64,000 nucleotides of DNA, taken from Rathayibacter sp. Leaf185 (GTDB lineage: Bacteria > Actinomycetota > Actinomycetes > Actinomycetales > Microbacteriaceae). The notes under the pieces are model-generated. The model was not told the origin of the DNA and did not search any database. It saw only the letters and a program-made list of their open reading frames with translations. The DNA is taken from assembly GCF_001423885.1 (NCBI RefSeq), contig NZ_LMPP01000001.1:372001-436000 (forward strand). The letters run 5' to 3'. The first letter of the stretch is position 1. Every line of letters starts with the position of its first letter. Positions 34,082 to 43,116 of the stretch are shown piece after piece. Made by a program: the position numbers and the translations under genes.

Positions 34082-35563
34082 ATGACCGAGACGTCGACCG
34101 GGCAGGCCGCTGCCGGCGCCCCTCCCGCTCCCGACCGCCGCGCCTGGCGGTCGCTCGTCGTGCTCCTCGCGGGCATGTTCATCGCCCTGCTCGACACCAC
34201 GATCGTCAACGTCGCACTGCCGACGATCCGCACCACGCTCGACGCCTCCGAGTCGACTCTCTCGTGGATCATCTCGGGCTACGCTCTCGCGTTCGGGCTC
34301 GCGCTGATCCCGGCCGGCCGCCTCGGCGACCGGTTCGGCCACAAATGGGTCTTCGTCAGCGGAGTCGCGCTGTTCACCGTCGCGAGCTTCGCCTGCGGTC
34401 TCGCCGCCGACGACGTGCAGCTCGTGATCGCCCGCGTGGTGCAGGGGCTCGCCGGCGGAATGTTCGTGCCGGCCGTCAACGCGTACATCCAGCTCCTGTT
34501 CCGCGGCCCCTCGCGCGGCAAGGCCTTCGCGATCATGGGGGCCGTCCTCGGAGTGTCGTCGGCCCTCGGCCCGATCATCGGCGGCCTGATCATCCAGGCC
34601 TTCGGAGACGAGAACGGCTGGCGCCTGGTGTTCTGGGTGAACCTTCCCATCGGCGTCGTCACGCTGATCGCGGCGGCAGTGCTCCTCCCGACCCGTCGCG
34701 CGCTCGGCGCCGGCGAGCGCGCCCCGAGCGGAGGCGTCGACTGGCTCGGTCTCATCCTGGTCTCGGGCGGTCTCGTCGCCCTCCTCGTCCCGCTCATCCA
34801 GGGGGAGGACGAGGGCTGGCCGCTGTGGACCTTCCTCTCGATCGCCGGCGGCGTCCTGCTCCTCGCGGCGTTCGGCGCCTGGGAGGTCGCGTACACCCGT
34901 CGCGGTCGAGCTCCCCTCGTCCCGCCGACGCTGTTCCGCCACCCCGCCTTCACGGGAGGCGTGATCCTCGCGCTGGTCTACTTCGCCGCCTTCACGAGCA
35001 TCTTCTTCACGATCTCTCTGCTCTGGCAGTCGGGACTCGGCCACACGGCACTGGAGTCGGGCCTCGTCTCGATCCCGTTCGCGATCGGCAGCATCGTCAG
35101 CTCCTCGCAGAGCAACCGCCTCACCGCCCGACTCGGTCGCAACGTCCTCGTCCTCGGCAGCGGGCTGCTCGCCATCGGCCTGATCTGGGTGTGGCTGGTG
35201 CTGCTGACCGCGACTCCCGACTCGATCACCAACTGGCAGCTGCTCGTCCCGCTGTTCATCGCGGGCATCGGCAACGGCTTCTTCATCGCCCCCAATGTGC
35301 AGTTCATCGTCGCGACGGTCGACCCGCAGGACGCGGGCGCAGCGAGCGGCGTGATCTCGGCGATCCAGCGGATCGGCTCGGCCGTCGGCATCGCGGCGAT
35401 CGGCAGCGTGCTCTTCGGGGGGCTCGTGATCACGGGACCGGACACCGTGGCATCCGGCTTCCTCGACGCGGCGGCGCCCGCGATGCTGGTCAGCGCGCTG
35501 ATGGCGATCGCGGCCTTCGCGCTGGTCTTCGTGCTGCCGAAGTCGGTGTCGCGCCGGGGCTGA
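34082..35563 (+). CDS. MFS transporter, DHA2 (EmrB/QacA) drug-efflux family
   Basis: 493 residues with 14 predicted membrane helices. Motif D1-like LDTTIVNVALPTI in helix 1, motif A GRLGDRFGHKWVF after helix 2, and motif C-like GAVLGVSSALGPIIGGLI in helix 5 are hallmarks of drug:proton antiporters. The ATG at 34082 has GAAAGG 11 bases upstream. The 127-bp leader repeats CTCGAAAGG (34024-34032 and 34062-34070) with a small GGCGC/GCGCC hairpin between the copies. It may be co-induced with the preceding oxidoreductase (inference). Confidence 0.9.
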   Translation: MTETSTGQAAAGAPPAPDRRAWRSLVVLLAGMFIALLDTTIVNVALPTIRTTLDASESTLSWIISGYALAFGLALIPAGRLGDRFGHKWVFVSGVALFTVASFACGLAADDVQLVIARVVQGLAGGMFVPAVNAYIQLLFRGPSRGKAFAIMGAVLGVSSALGPIIGGLIIQAFGDENGWRLVFWVNLPIGVVTLIAAAVLLPTRRALGAGERAPSGGVDWLGLILVSGGLVALLVPLIQGEDEGWPLWTFLSIAGGVLLLAAFGAWEVAYTRRGRAPLVPPTLFRHPAFTGGVILALVYFAAFTSIFFTISLLWQSGLGHTALESGLVSIPFAIGSIVSSSQSNRLTARLGRNVLVLGSGLLAIGLIWVWLVLLTATPDSITNWQLLVPLFIAGIGNGFFIAPNVQFIVATVDPQDAGAASGVISAIQRIGSAVGIAAIGSVLFGGLVITGPDTVASGFLDAAAPAMLVSALMAIAAFALVFVLPKSVSRRG

Positions 35564-35572
35564 ATCCCGGCG

Positions 35573-36907
35573 CTAGGCCGTCGCCGACGCGGCGGCCTTC
35601 GCGGCGGCCGGCAGCGCGTCGAGGATGCGGCCGACCGCCGCGTCGTCGTGCGCGGCCGAGACGAACCACGCCTCGAAGACCGACGGCGGCAGCGAGACTC
35701 CCGCGTCGAGCATCGCGTGGAAGAAGGCCGGATAGCGGAACGCCTCCTGCGCCTGCACCTCGGCGTAGTCGCGGACAGGCCGCCCGAGGTCGGTGAACAC
35801 GAAGCTGAAGAGGTTGCCCGCGGTCTGCACGGTGTGCGCCACGCCCTCCCGGGAGAGCGCCGCCGACACCTCGCGCTGCAGCGTCAGCGCCGTCGCGTCG
35901 AGCGCCGCGTACACCGCGTCGTCGGCGAGCCGCAGCGTCCGGATCCCCGCCGCGACCGCGACCGGGTTCCCCGACAGCGTGCCCGCCTGGTACACCGGCC
36001 CGAGCGGAGCCAGGTGGTCCATGACGTCCGCCCGGCCGCCGAGCGCGGCCACCGGCATACCGCCTCCGATGACCTTGCCGAAGGTGTAGAGGTCGGCGCG
36101 GTACGGCGCCTCGCTCCCGCGGTTCTCGAGCCCCCACCAGCCGCCGGCGCTCACGCGGAAGCCGGTGAGCACCTCGTCCATGATCAGCAGCGAGCCGTTC
36201 GCGTGCACGAGGTCGGCCAGCGCGGCATTGAAGCCGGGCTCCGGAGCGACGACGCCCATGTTGGCGGCGGCCGCCTCCGTGATGACGGCGGCGATGTCGG
36301 AGCCGCGCTCGGCCAGCACCGCGCGCACCGCCTCGAGGTCGTTGTAGGGCAGCACGATCGTCTGCGCGGCCGTGGCCGCGGTCACGCCGGCGGAGGCGGG
36401 CAGCGCCAGCGTCGCGAGGCCCGAGCCGGCGTCGGCCAGAAGCCCGTCGGAGTGGCCGTGGTAGTGGCCTGAGAACTTCACCAGCAGGTCGCGGCCGGTC
36501 ACGCCGCGGGCGAGGCGGATCGCGGTCATGGTCGCCTCGGTCCCCGTCGAGACGAGGCGCAGCTTCTCGATCGGCGAGACGCCGCGCGCGGTGATGCGCG
36601 CCTCGACCAGCTCGGCGAGCTCGGTCTCTGCGGGCGTCGACGCGCCGAAGCTCAGGCCGCGCGCGGCCGCCTCCTGCACCGCTCGGACGACCTCGGGGTG
36701 CGCGTGGCCGAGCACGGCAGGGCCCCAGGAGCAGACGAGGTCGACGTACTCGCGGCCGTCGGCATCGGTGATGTACGGGCCGGCAGCCGACACCATGAAG
36801 CGCGGGGTGCCGCCGACCGAGCGGAACGCTCTGACCGGCGAGTTCACGCCTCCGGGGATCGCGTGGCGGGCACGCTCGTACAGGGTGTCGTTCGCGGAGG
36901 TGGTCAC
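35573..36907 (-). CDS. hemL: Glutamate-1-semialdehyde 2,1-aminomutase
   Basis: 444 residues, PLP fold type [18 protein letters not shown] at the N-terminus, [31 protein letters not shown], and the PLP-binding Lys in [15 protein letters not shown]. It makes 5-aminolevulinate from glutamate-1-semialdehyde, the second step of the C5 tetrapyrrole route. The GTG at 36907 has TATCGT exactly six bases upstream (36914-36919, minus strand), so it has its own leaderless promoter 66 bp after hemB. It converges on the DHA2 transporter. Confidence 0.95.
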   Translation of the reverse strand: MTTSANDTLYERARHAIPGGVNSPVRAFRSVGGTPRFMVSAAGPYITDADGREYVDLVCSWGPAVLGHAHPEVVRAVQEAAARGLSFGASTPAETELAELVEARITARGVSPIEKLRLVSTGTEATMTAIRLARGVTGRDLLVKFSGHYHGHSDGLLADAGSGLATLALPASAGVTAATAAQTIVLPYNDLEAVRAVLAERGSDIAAVITEAAAANMGVVAPEPGFNAALADLVHANGSLLIMDEVLTGFRVSAGGWWGLENRGSEAPYRADLYTFGKVIGGGMPVAALGGRADVMDHLAPLGPVYQAGTLSGNPVAVAAGIRTLRLADDAVYAALDATALTLQREVSAALSREGVAHTVQTAGNLFSFVFTDLGRPVRDYAEVQAQEAFRYPAFFHAMLDAGVSLPPSVFEAWFVSAAHDDAAVGRILDALPAAAKAAASATA

Positions 36908-36973
36908 CCCTCCACGATACGGGGCGTACCTCAGCGGATCCCGGGCGAGCGGGTGCCACGGATCGCGCGCGCG

Positions 36974-37945
36974 CTACTTCAGCAGATCCCGGGCGATCTC
37001 GACCGCCCAGTAGGTCAGCACGGCGTCGGCACCTGCGCGGAGGATTCCGGTGACGGACTCGAGGATCGCCGGCTCCCGCGAGATCCAGCCGTTCGCGGCG
37101 GCGGCCTCGATCATCGCGTACTCCCCCGACACCTGGTAGGCCCACACCGGCACGTCCGAGACTGCCGCGACGTCCGACAGCACATCGAGGTAGCTCATCG
37201 CGGGCTTCACCATGACGACGTCCGCCCCCTCGGCGAGGTCGAGCGTCGCCTCCCGAAGACCCTCGCGGCGGTTCGCCGGGTCCTGCTGGTAGGTGCGGCG
37301 ATCACCCTCGAGCGTCGACTGCACCGCCTCGCGGAACGGGCCGTAGAAGCTCGAGGCGTACTTCGCCGAGTACGCCAGGATCGCGGTGTCGAGGTGCCCG
37401 GCCGCGTCGAGCGCGGTGCGGATCGCACCGACCTGGCCGTCCATCATCCCCGAGAGGCCCAGCAGGTGCGAGCCCGCGTCGGCCTGCGCCAGCGCCATCT
37501 CCTCGTAGCGGAGGAGGGTCGCGTCGTTGTCGACCCGACCGCGCGCATCGAGCACCCCGCAGTGCCCGTGGTCGGTGAACTCGTCGAGGCAGAGGTCGGT
37601 CTGCACGACCAGGTCGTCGCCCACCTCCTCGACGACGGCGCGCGTCGCGGCGTTGAGCACGCCCTCGGGGTCGGTCGCGCCGGAGCCGACCGCATCCCGT
37701 GTCGTCGGTACCCCGAAGAGCATGACGCCGCCGATCCCGGCCTCGGCGGCCTCTGTCACCGCACCGCGCACGCTGTCGAGCGAGTGGTGCAGCACCCCCG
37801 GCATCGAGCCGATCGGGCGGGGCTCGGTGATCCCCTCGGCGACGAAGAGAGGGAGGACGAGCTGGGCCGGGTGGATGCGCGTCTCCTGCACGAGCCGGCG
37901 CATCGCCGGGGTCGTGCGGAGTCGCCGAGGACGAATGGCGGTCAT
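36974..37945 (-). CDS. hemB: Delta-aminolevulinate dehydratase (porphobilinogen synthase)
   Basis: 323 residues: [26 protein letters not shown] (Cys-containing metal-site loop), [15 protein letters not shown] with the first active-site Lys, and [14 protein letters not shown] with the Schiff-base Lys. It condenses two 5-aminolevulinates to porphobilinogen. The ATG at 37945 has TAGGCT exactly six bases upstream (37952-37957, minus strand); GGGAG between them could also bind ribosomes. It follows hemD by 59 bp. Confidence 0.95.
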   Translation of the reverse strand: MTAIRPRRLRTTPAMRRLVQETRIHPAQLVLPLFVAEGITEPRPIGSMPGVLHHSLDSVRGAVTEAAEAGIGGVMLFGVPTTRDAVGSGATDPEGVLNAATRAVVEEVGDDLVVQTDLCLDEFTDHGHCGVLDARGRVDNDATLLRYEEMALAQADAGSHLLGLSGMMDGQVGAIRTALDAAGHLDTAILAYSAKYASSFYGPFREAVQSTLEGDRRTYQQDPANRREGLREATLDLAEGADVVMVKPAMSYLDVLSDVAAVSDVPVWAYQVSGEYAMIEAAAANGWISREPAILESVTGILRAGADAVLTYWAVEIARDLLK

Positions 37946-38004
37946 GCTCCCAGCCTAGGCCGGGGCGAGTGGACACCCCTTGTGCGGTCAGGACAGACCG
38001 GGGC

Positions 38005-38802
38005 TCAGCGGCCCGCGCGCTCCGAGGCGACGCGGGCGACCGCGTCGATCAGCGACGACGCGGACCGCTCGTCGGCGACGACATCCACGCGGAGGCCCGA
38101 GGCCCGGGCGTCCTTCGCCGTCTGCGGGCCGATCGCCGCGACCAGCGTCGTCTCGGGCACGGGCCCGAGCTGCCGCTGCACCTGCTCGGCGACGCTTCCG
38201 GAGGTGACGAGGATCGCGTGCACGGCACCGCTCGCGACATCGGAGACGACACGGTCCTCGACGGGCACTCCGACGGTGCGGTACGCGACCACCGAGCGCA
38301 CGTCGTGGCCGATGCGCTTCAAGCCCTCGGTCAGCAGCGGCTTCGCGATCTCGGAGCGCAGCGTGAGGATCCGCAGCGGGTGGCGACCGCCGGTCGCCTC
38401 GCCCCACTCGGCCAGCAGGCCGCGGGCGGAGTTGTCCTCGGAGGGGACCAGGTCGACGGCGTAGCCCGCGGCGACGAGAGCCGCGGCGGTGGTCTCGCCG
38501 ACTGCGGCGACCTTGGTGGTCGGCGGCACGGTCGTGCGGAGCAGAGCGAGGACATCGACGGTCGTCGCGCTGGTGACCGTCATCCAGTCGAACGCGCCGG
38601 CCTCGAGATCGGCGAGAGCCTGCTCGAGCGCCGGGAAGTCGTCGGTCGGCGCGAAGTTGATCATCGGGGCGACGACCGGTGAGGCGCCCTTGGCGCGCAG
38701 TGCGGCGGCGACTCCATCACCCCAGGGACCTCCACGGGGGACGAGGATGCGCCACCCCTGCAACGGCTTCTCCCACTGGGAGTAGGCGGCGGGGACGATC
38801 AC
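38005..38802 (-). CDS. hemD: Uroporphyrinogen-III synthase
   Basis: 265 residues with the two-lobed HemD layout and weakly conserved blocks: WRILVPRGGPWGDGVAAAL, FDWMTVTSATTVDVLAL, VAAVGETTAAALVAAGYAVDL, VVAYRTVGVP, HAILVTSGSVAEQVQ and AAIGPQTAKDARASGLRVD. It closes and inverts ring D of hydroxymethylbilane. The GTG start at 38802 overlaps the hemC stop (GTGA), so it is coupled to the gene providing its substrate. Confidence 0.9.
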   Translation of the reverse strand: MIVPAAYSQWEKPLQGWRILVPRGGPWGDGVAAALRAKGASPVVAPMINFAPTDDFPALEQALADLEAGAFDWMTVTSATTVDVLALLRTTVPPTTKVAAVGETTAAALVAAGYAVDLVPSEDNSARGLLAEWGEATGGRHPLRILTLRSEIAKPLLTEGLKRIGHDVRSVVAYRTVGVPVEDRVVSDVASGAVHAILVTSGSVAEQVQRQLGPVPETTLVAAIGPQTAKDARASGLRVDVVADERSASSLIDAVARVASERAGR

Positions 38803-39800
38803 GAAGGGGCTCCCAGAGGTGCGAGGTCGGCGGCACCCGCACCGAGTAGCGCGTCGGCGAGCACGGAGCCGCAGCGGAACGCGGCTTCGACGACGGGCAG
38901 TTCGCGACCACCATACTGCGAATCCGCCCGGTGTCGACCTCTGCTCACCGAACCGTTATCGATCGGCTCCGCCACCTCCCGTACGAGGGACGCCGAGCCA
39001 TCGATCGCGAAGACCACGCCGCGGAGCAGCACCTCGTCGTCGCGGACCGTCGCGGTCGCTCCGATCGGCGCGGCGCAGCCCGCCTCGAGCACGGCGAGCA
39101 GAGCACGCTCGGCTGTGATGGCGGCGCGCGTCTCGACGTGCTCGACCGCCGCGAGAGCGGCGCGGAGCTCGTCGGACGGCTCCTCGTCGCGCACCTCGAT
39201 CGCCAGAGCACCCTGGCCGGGAGCGTGGGGGGAGACGCCGAAGTCGAGGATGTCGGTGATCGCCTCGGTGCGCCCGAGCCGGCGGAGGCCCGAGACTGCC
39301 AGCACGATCGCGTCCAGCGGCGCGTCGCCGTCCTCGGTCACCCGGCGCAGGCGCGTGTCGATGTTGCCGCGGATGTCGACGATCTCGAGGTCGGGGCGGG
39401 CGGCGAGCAGCGCGGCCCGCCGACGCGGCGATCCGGTGCCGACGCGAGCGCCGTGCGGCAGCGTCAGGAGGGTACGGCCGTCTCGAGCGCAGAGAGCATC
39501 GCGCGGGTCCTCGCGGGGAGGGACGGCACCGAGCAGCAGGCCGTCGACCGGAGCCGTCGGCAGGTCCTTCAGCGAGTGCACGATCGCATCGCAGCGTCCG
39601 GCGAGCAGCGCGTCGCGGAGGGCGCTGACGAACACGCCCGTCCCGCCGAGCGACGCGAGCGAGCCGCGCATCCGATCGCCGTCCGACTCGATGCGCACCA
39701 GCTCGACCGGCACGCCGGCGGCGGCGGACATCAGGTCCGCCGTCATCCGGGTCTGCGCCACCGCGAGCGCGCTCGCGCGGGTGCCGACGCGGATGCTCAC
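38799..39800 (-). CDS. hemC: Hydroxymethylbilane synthase (porphobilinogen deaminase)
   Basis: 333 residues: VGTRASALAVAQTRMTADLM, FVSALRDALLAGRCDAIVHS, HSLKDLPTAP, VGTGSPRRRAALLAARPDL, IRGNIDTRL, and the Cys that carries the dipyrromethane cofactor in LEAGCAAPIGA. It polymerises four porphobilinogens. The GTG at 39800 lies 16 bp after the ferrochelatase stop and has no clear ribosome-binding site. The C-terminal 50 residues are less conserved. Confidence 0.94.
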   Translation of the reverse strand: MSIRVGTRASALAVAQTRMTADLMSAAAGVPVELVRIESDGDRMRGSLASLGGTGVFVSALRDALLAGRCDAIVHSLKDLPTAPVDGLLLGAVPPREDPRDALCARDGRTLLTLPHGARVGTGSPRRRAALLAARPDLEIVDIRGNIDTRLRRVTEDGDAPLDAIVLAVSGLRRLGRTEAITDILDFGVSPHAPGQGALAIEVRDEEPSDELRAALAAVEHVETRAAITAERALLAVLEAGCAAPIGATATVRDDEVLLRGVVFAIDGSASLVREVAEPIDNGSVSRGRHRADSQYGGRELPVVEAAFRCGSVLADALLGAGAADLAPLGAPS

Positions 39801-39816
39801 GAAGCGGTGCCGCGCA

Positions 39817-41037
39817 TCACGGGGCGACCCCGGCCAGGGCGGGCTTGAAGCCGGCGCGCACGTTCTCGCAGCAGCCCGGACGGCAGACGTCGTACCAGGG
39901 CCCGAGCGCCGTCATCGACGGCCGGTCCTCGGTGGGAGTGCCGTTGACGCGCTCCATCACGAGGTCGACGAGCCCCGCCACGTAGACCGGGTCGGTGCCG
40001 GGGGTCGCCACGCGGATCGCGACGAGCCCGTGCTCCTCCGAGGTCTCGAGCGCCTCGTTGTCGAGGTCCCACATGACCTCCATGTGGTCCGACACGAAGC
40101 CGAGCGGCACGATGACGACGGCCTTGCGGCCCCGAGCGGGCAGCTCGGCGATCGCGTCGTTGATGTCGGGCTCGAGCCACGGCTGGGTGGGCGGACCGGA
40201 GCGGGACTGGTACACGAGCTGCCACGGCACGTCGACGGTCGTGGCGGCGGCCATGACGACCTCCGCGACCGCGAGGTGCTGCGCCTCGTAGGCACCGCCG
40301 GCGCCGAAGCCGTGGACATCGACGACGGTGCCGTCGTCGTGCCGCTCGTGCGGCCCGCTGCGCTCGGCGTCGGCCATCGGGATCGAGTGCGTCGAGAACA
40401 GCACCTCCACCTCGGTGGCCAGGTCGAGGCCCGGGAGGCGCTCCTTCAGCTTCTCGAGGCCGTCGTGCAGCGCCGTGACGAACGGCATGACGAAGCCCGG
40501 GTGGTCGAAGAACTGGCGCACCTTGTCGATCCGCAGCTCGCCCTCGAGGCCGGTGGCGTCCAGCGCCGCGGCGTAGTCCTCGCGGTACTGGCGGCAGGAC
40601 GAGAAGGAGGAGTAGGCGCTGGTCGCGATGGCGATCAGGTTCGAGAAGCCGCGCTCCTTCGCCTCCGTCACCGCCTCGCTCATGTAGGGCGCCCAGTTGC
40701 GGTTGCCCCAGATCACCGGGAGGTCGATACCGCGTTTCGCGAGCTCGACCTCGAGCGCCGCCTTCAGCGCGCGGTTCTGCGCGTTGATCGGGCTGACGCC
40801 GCCGAAGTGGCGGTAGTGGTGCGCGACCTCCTCGAGGCGCTCCTCGGGGATCCCACGGCCGCGCGTGACATTGCGGAGGAAGGGGATCACGTCGTCCTGC
40901 CCCTCCGGTCCGCCGAAGCCGGCGAGGAGGATCGCGTCGTACGCGACCGGCACCTCGACGTGCTCGGGACCGCTCGAGGCGGCGGGGGTCGCCCCGCGCA
41001 CCACGATCTGCGGCGAATCGGTCGTCGTATCGCTCAT
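39817..41037 (-). CDS. hemH: Ferrochelatase (coproporphyrin III type, HemH/CpfC)
   Basis: 406 residues: AILLAGFGGPEGQDDVIPFL, YRHFGGVSPINAQNRAL, VLFSTHSIPM and VVIVPLGFVSDHMEVMWDLD with the metal-site His and Glu. Cysteines in SSFSSCRQYRED and in the C-terminal CRPGCC are placed as in actinobacterial ferrochelatases that hold a [2Fe-2S] cluster (family knowledge; not provable here). Given HemQ and CgoX in the same cluster, the substrate is probably coproporphyrin III. The ATG at 41037 overlaps the hemQ stop (ATGA). Confidence 0.93.
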   Translation of the reverse strand: MSDTTTDSPQIVVRGATPAASSGPEHVEVPVAYDAILLAGFGGPEGQDDVIPFLRNVTRGRGIPEERLEEVAHHYRHFGGVSPINAQNRALKAALEVELAKRGIDLPVIWGNRNWAPYMSEAVTEAKERGFSNLIAIATSAYSSFSSCRQYREDYAAALDATGLEGELRIDKVRQFFDHPGFVMPFVTALHDGLEKLKERLPGLDLATEVEVLFSTHSIPMADAERSGPHERHDDGTVVDVHGFGAGGAYEAQHLAVAEVVMAAATTVDVPWQLVYQSRSGPPTQPWLEPDINDAIAELPARGRKAVVIVPLGFVSDHMEVMWDLDNEALETSEEHGLVAIRVATPGTDPVYVAGLVDLVMERVNGTPTEDRPSMTALGPWYDVCRPGCCENVRAGFKPALAGVAP

Positions 41038-41813
41038 CGGAGCACCTCTGCGATCTGGTCGGCCTCGATGCGCCGACCCGTGTAGAACGGGACCTCTTCG
41101 CGCACGTGCCTGCGCGCCTCCGTGGCGCGCAGATCGCGCATCAGGTCGACGAGGTTGACGAGCTCCTCGTCCTCGAGGGCGAGGATCCACTCGTAGTCGC
41201 CGAGCGAGAACGAGGCGACCGTGTTCGTGAGCACCGAGCGGAAGCGGGAGCCCTGGCGGCCGTGCTGCGCGAGCATCGCACGGCGCTCCTCCTCGGGGAG
41301 GATGTACCACTCGTAGGAGCGGACGAACGGGTAGACCGTGAGCCAGCGGGCGGGCGCCTTGCCCCGCATGTACGCGGGCAGGTGGTTCGCGCTGAACTCG
41401 GCGTCGCGGTGGACCCCCATCGCGTTCCAGGTCGGCAGCAGGCCGACGAGCAGCTCGGTGCGGCGCAGCTCGCGGTAGGCGCGCTGCAGCTCCTCGGGCT
41501 CGGAGCCGGTGAGCCAGAGCATGATGTCGGCGTCGGCGCGCAGGGCCGACACATCGTAGGTCCCGCGGACGGTCACGCCCTCGTCGGCGAGCTGCGCCAC
41601 GACGTGCACGTACTGCTCGACGGCCGACGCCACGGCGTCGTCGGAGAGGGTGAACGGACGTGCGGGATCCCTGCGGAGAACCGCCCAGAGCGTGTATCCC
41701 AGGGCCTGATCGGCAGGAGCCGGATCGGCGGGGGGCTGCGACGCCGGAGCGGCAGCGCTCGTGTCGGGGGCGGACTGAACGGGACCCGCCGAGTCGGCGG
41801 TCTGATCGGTCAT
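41034..41813 (-). CDS. hemQ: Coproheme decarboxylase HemQ/ChdC
   Basis: 259 residues of the chlorite dismutase superfamily: YTLWAVLRRDP, DIMLWLTGSEPEELQRAYREL, WLTVYPFVRSYEWYILPEEER (catalytic Tyr region) and HGRQGSRFRSVLTNTVASFSLGDYEWI (proximal His side). It converts coproheme to heme b with peroxide, the last step of the coproporphyrin-dependent pathway of Gram-positives. The N-terminal 35 residues are a disordered Ala/Pro/Asp leader. The ATG at 41813 has GGAGCA just upstream. First gene of hemQ-hemH-hemC-hemD. Confidence 0.93.
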   Translation of the reverse strand: MTDQTADSAGPVQSAPDTSAAAPASQPPADPAPADQALGYTLWAVLRRDPARPFTLSDDAVASAVEQYVHVVAQLADEGVTVRGTYDVSALRADADIMLWLTGSEPEELQRAYRELRRTELLVGLLPTWNAMGVHRDAEFSANHLPAYMRGKAPARWLTVYPFVRSYEWYILPEEERRAMLAQHGRQGSRFRSVLTNTVASFSLGDYEWILALEDEELVNLVDLMRDLRATEARRHVREEVPFYTGRRIEADQIAEVLR

Positions 41814-41882
41814 TGCTCCATCATCCCTCCGCCCGTGCCGATGCACAAAAGCGGCGGAGGCTCTGGCGCCCGGGGGCCCGGG

Positions 41883-41888
41883 ACGCTA
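41883..41888 (-). promoter_or_regulatory. Candidate -10 of the hemQ operon
   Basis: TAGCGT on the minus strand about 70 bp before the hemQ ATG, inside an imperfect inverted repeat (41879-41902) that may also end transcription from the DUF3618 gene. Confidence 0.4.
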
Positions 41889-41913
41889 GCGATCAGCGCC
41901 CCGGACCGGCCGG

Positions 41914-42216
41914 TCAGTCCTCGGTGATCGCGCGGACGACACCCCAGGCGACGAGCCCGACGGCAGCGGCGGCACCCACGGCACCGGCGAGGAGCGCCGA
42001 CGGGTTCTGCCGGCGCACGACCTGCACCTTGCGCTCCAGTGTGCGCTGGGCGTTGCGGAACTTGCGGGGCACGTTGACCTTGTACTCGATGGCGTCGAGT
42101 GTCGCCGCGAGCTCGGCTCGGGCGCGCTCGATGTCGGCCTTCAGCTGGCCGGGCTTGAGCTCCGCCGGATCGACGAAGCGGGGGGTGGTGGTCGAGACCG
42201 CGCGATCAGTTGTCAT
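41914..42216 (-). CDS. DUF3618 domain protein
   Basis: 100 residues. The DUF3618 motif is LKADIERARAELAATLDAIEYKVNVPRKF (shown as family-typical block, residues about 25-53), with one C-terminal membrane helix (ALLAGAVGAAAAVGLVAWGVV). These small proteins usually sit beside phage-holin-like (Holin-X) and YtxH-like genes in actinobacteria, as here. The ATG at 42216 overlaps the end of the preceding gene by 11 bp. Role unknown; a membrane-associated stress function is often presumed. Confidence 0.82.
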   Translation of the reverse strand: MTTDRAVSTTTPRFVDPAELKPGQLKADIERARAELAATLDAIEYKVNVPRKFRNAQRTLERKVQVVRRQNPSALLAGAVGAAAAVGLVAWGVVRAITED

Positions 42217-42619
42217 AGCTGCCGACTCCCTTGAACGCCTGGACGTCCTTCTTGATGCTCTCGATCGAATCCTGCGGCACGGGCGGAACGGCCTTCTTGA
42301 TCGACTTGACGCCGATCAGGAGGAGCACGACGGCGACGAGCAGGAAGAACACGGTGACGATCAGCGCCGACAGCCAGGCGGGCAGCCAGGAGGCGATGCC
42401 GATGATCGCGAAGGCGACCAGCGTCGCCCACGCGGTGATCAGGAAGAACGCCGCCACGGCGAAGAGGGCGACGGCGACGCCGGCGCTCTTCGCCTTGCCC
42501 GTCAGCTCGTTCTTCAGCGACGCGACCTCGGCCTTGACGAGCTCGATCACGAGACCGGGGAGGTCTCCGACCAGCTCGCCCAGAGACCGGGCGTTCTTCG
42601 GGTTGCGTTCGTTCACCAC
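42206..42619 (-). CDS. Holin-X/DUF1469-type membrane protein
   Basis: 137 residues: an amphipathic N-terminus (LGELVGDLPGLVIELVKAEV), two strong membrane helices (about residues 45-75 and 80-105), and a charged C-terminal tail. This is the actinobacterial 'putative holin-X' (phage holin family) architecture. Despite the name there is no phage context here. Tandem GTG codons at 42619 and 42616 are possible starts, preceded by GAGGAG. Middle gene of the membrane trio. Confidence 0.82.
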   Translation of the reverse strand: MVNERNPKNARSLGELVGDLPGLVIELVKAEVASLKNELTGKAKSAGVAVALFAVAAFFLITAWATLVAFAIIGIASWLPAWLSALIVTVFFLLVAVVLLLIGVKSIKKAVPPVPQDSIESIKKDVQAFKGVGSYDN

Positions 42620-42680
42620 GGGAGCTCCTCGAGGGTGGGACGTGCCGGCGCGGGGCCGAGCAGGGCCGAAGGGATGTGGA

Positions 42681-43040
42681 CTAGGCCTTGAAGGAGGAGG
42701 GCGACGGCGAGGTGCCGGCGGCGGCAGCCGCCTCGTCCACCTTGGCTGCGGCCTTGCGGGCCGCGGCGGTCGCCTCGGCGTCGGAGGCGCCCTGGCTCTT
42801 CTTGCCGCCCGAGACGGCCTTGACGACGACCGAGCGGACGATCTCGTAGGCCTTGTCGGACACGCTGCTGAGCTGCGTCTTCGCCGCCCCGCCCACCGCG
42901 CCGGCGACGTCCTGCACGGGCTGCGTCTGCCAGAACCTGTTCGCCGCGGCGGCGATCTGGTCGTACCGCTTGCGGCCGGCGCGTGCTCCCAGCACGTAAC
43001 CGGCGGCGGCTCCTGCCACGAAAAGAATCTTGCCCTTCAC
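42681..43040 (-). CDS. YtxH-like one-helix membrane protein
   Basis: 119 residues: an N-terminal helix (KILFVAGAAAGYVLGARAG) followed by RKRYDQI, the usual beginning of YtxH-type actinobacterial proteins, then an Ala/Lys-rich helical region and an Ala-rich tail. The GTG at 43040 has GAGGAG upstream. First gene of the trio with the Holin-X and DUF3618 proteins. Function unknown. Confidence 0.78.
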   Translation of the reverse strand: MKGKILFVAGAAAGYVLGARAGRKRYDQIAAAANRFWQTQPVQDVAGAVGGAAKTQLSSVSDKAYEIVRSVVVKAVSGGKKSQGASDAEATAAARKAAAKVDEAAAAAGTSPSPSSFKA

Positions 43041-43056
43041 GCCTACTCCTCGTCCT

Positions 43057-43074
43057 GAGCCGCTCGTGCGGCTC
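43057..43074 (-). terminator. Possible terminator after cgoX
   Basis: GAGCCG (43057-43062) and CGGCTC (43069-43074) around a six-base loop, 43 bp beyond the cgoX stop and just before the YtxH-like gene. Short stem, so tentative. Confidence 0.35.
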
Positions 43075-43116
43075 GTCTCCGCGGTCGATGACCACTCGTG
43101 TCGGTGCACACCGCAC

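Noticed and set aside
42206-42619. Prophage holin
   Set aside because: No phage genes, integrase or attachment sites nearby; the Holin-X family is a normal chromosomal companion of DUF3618 proteins in actinobacteria.
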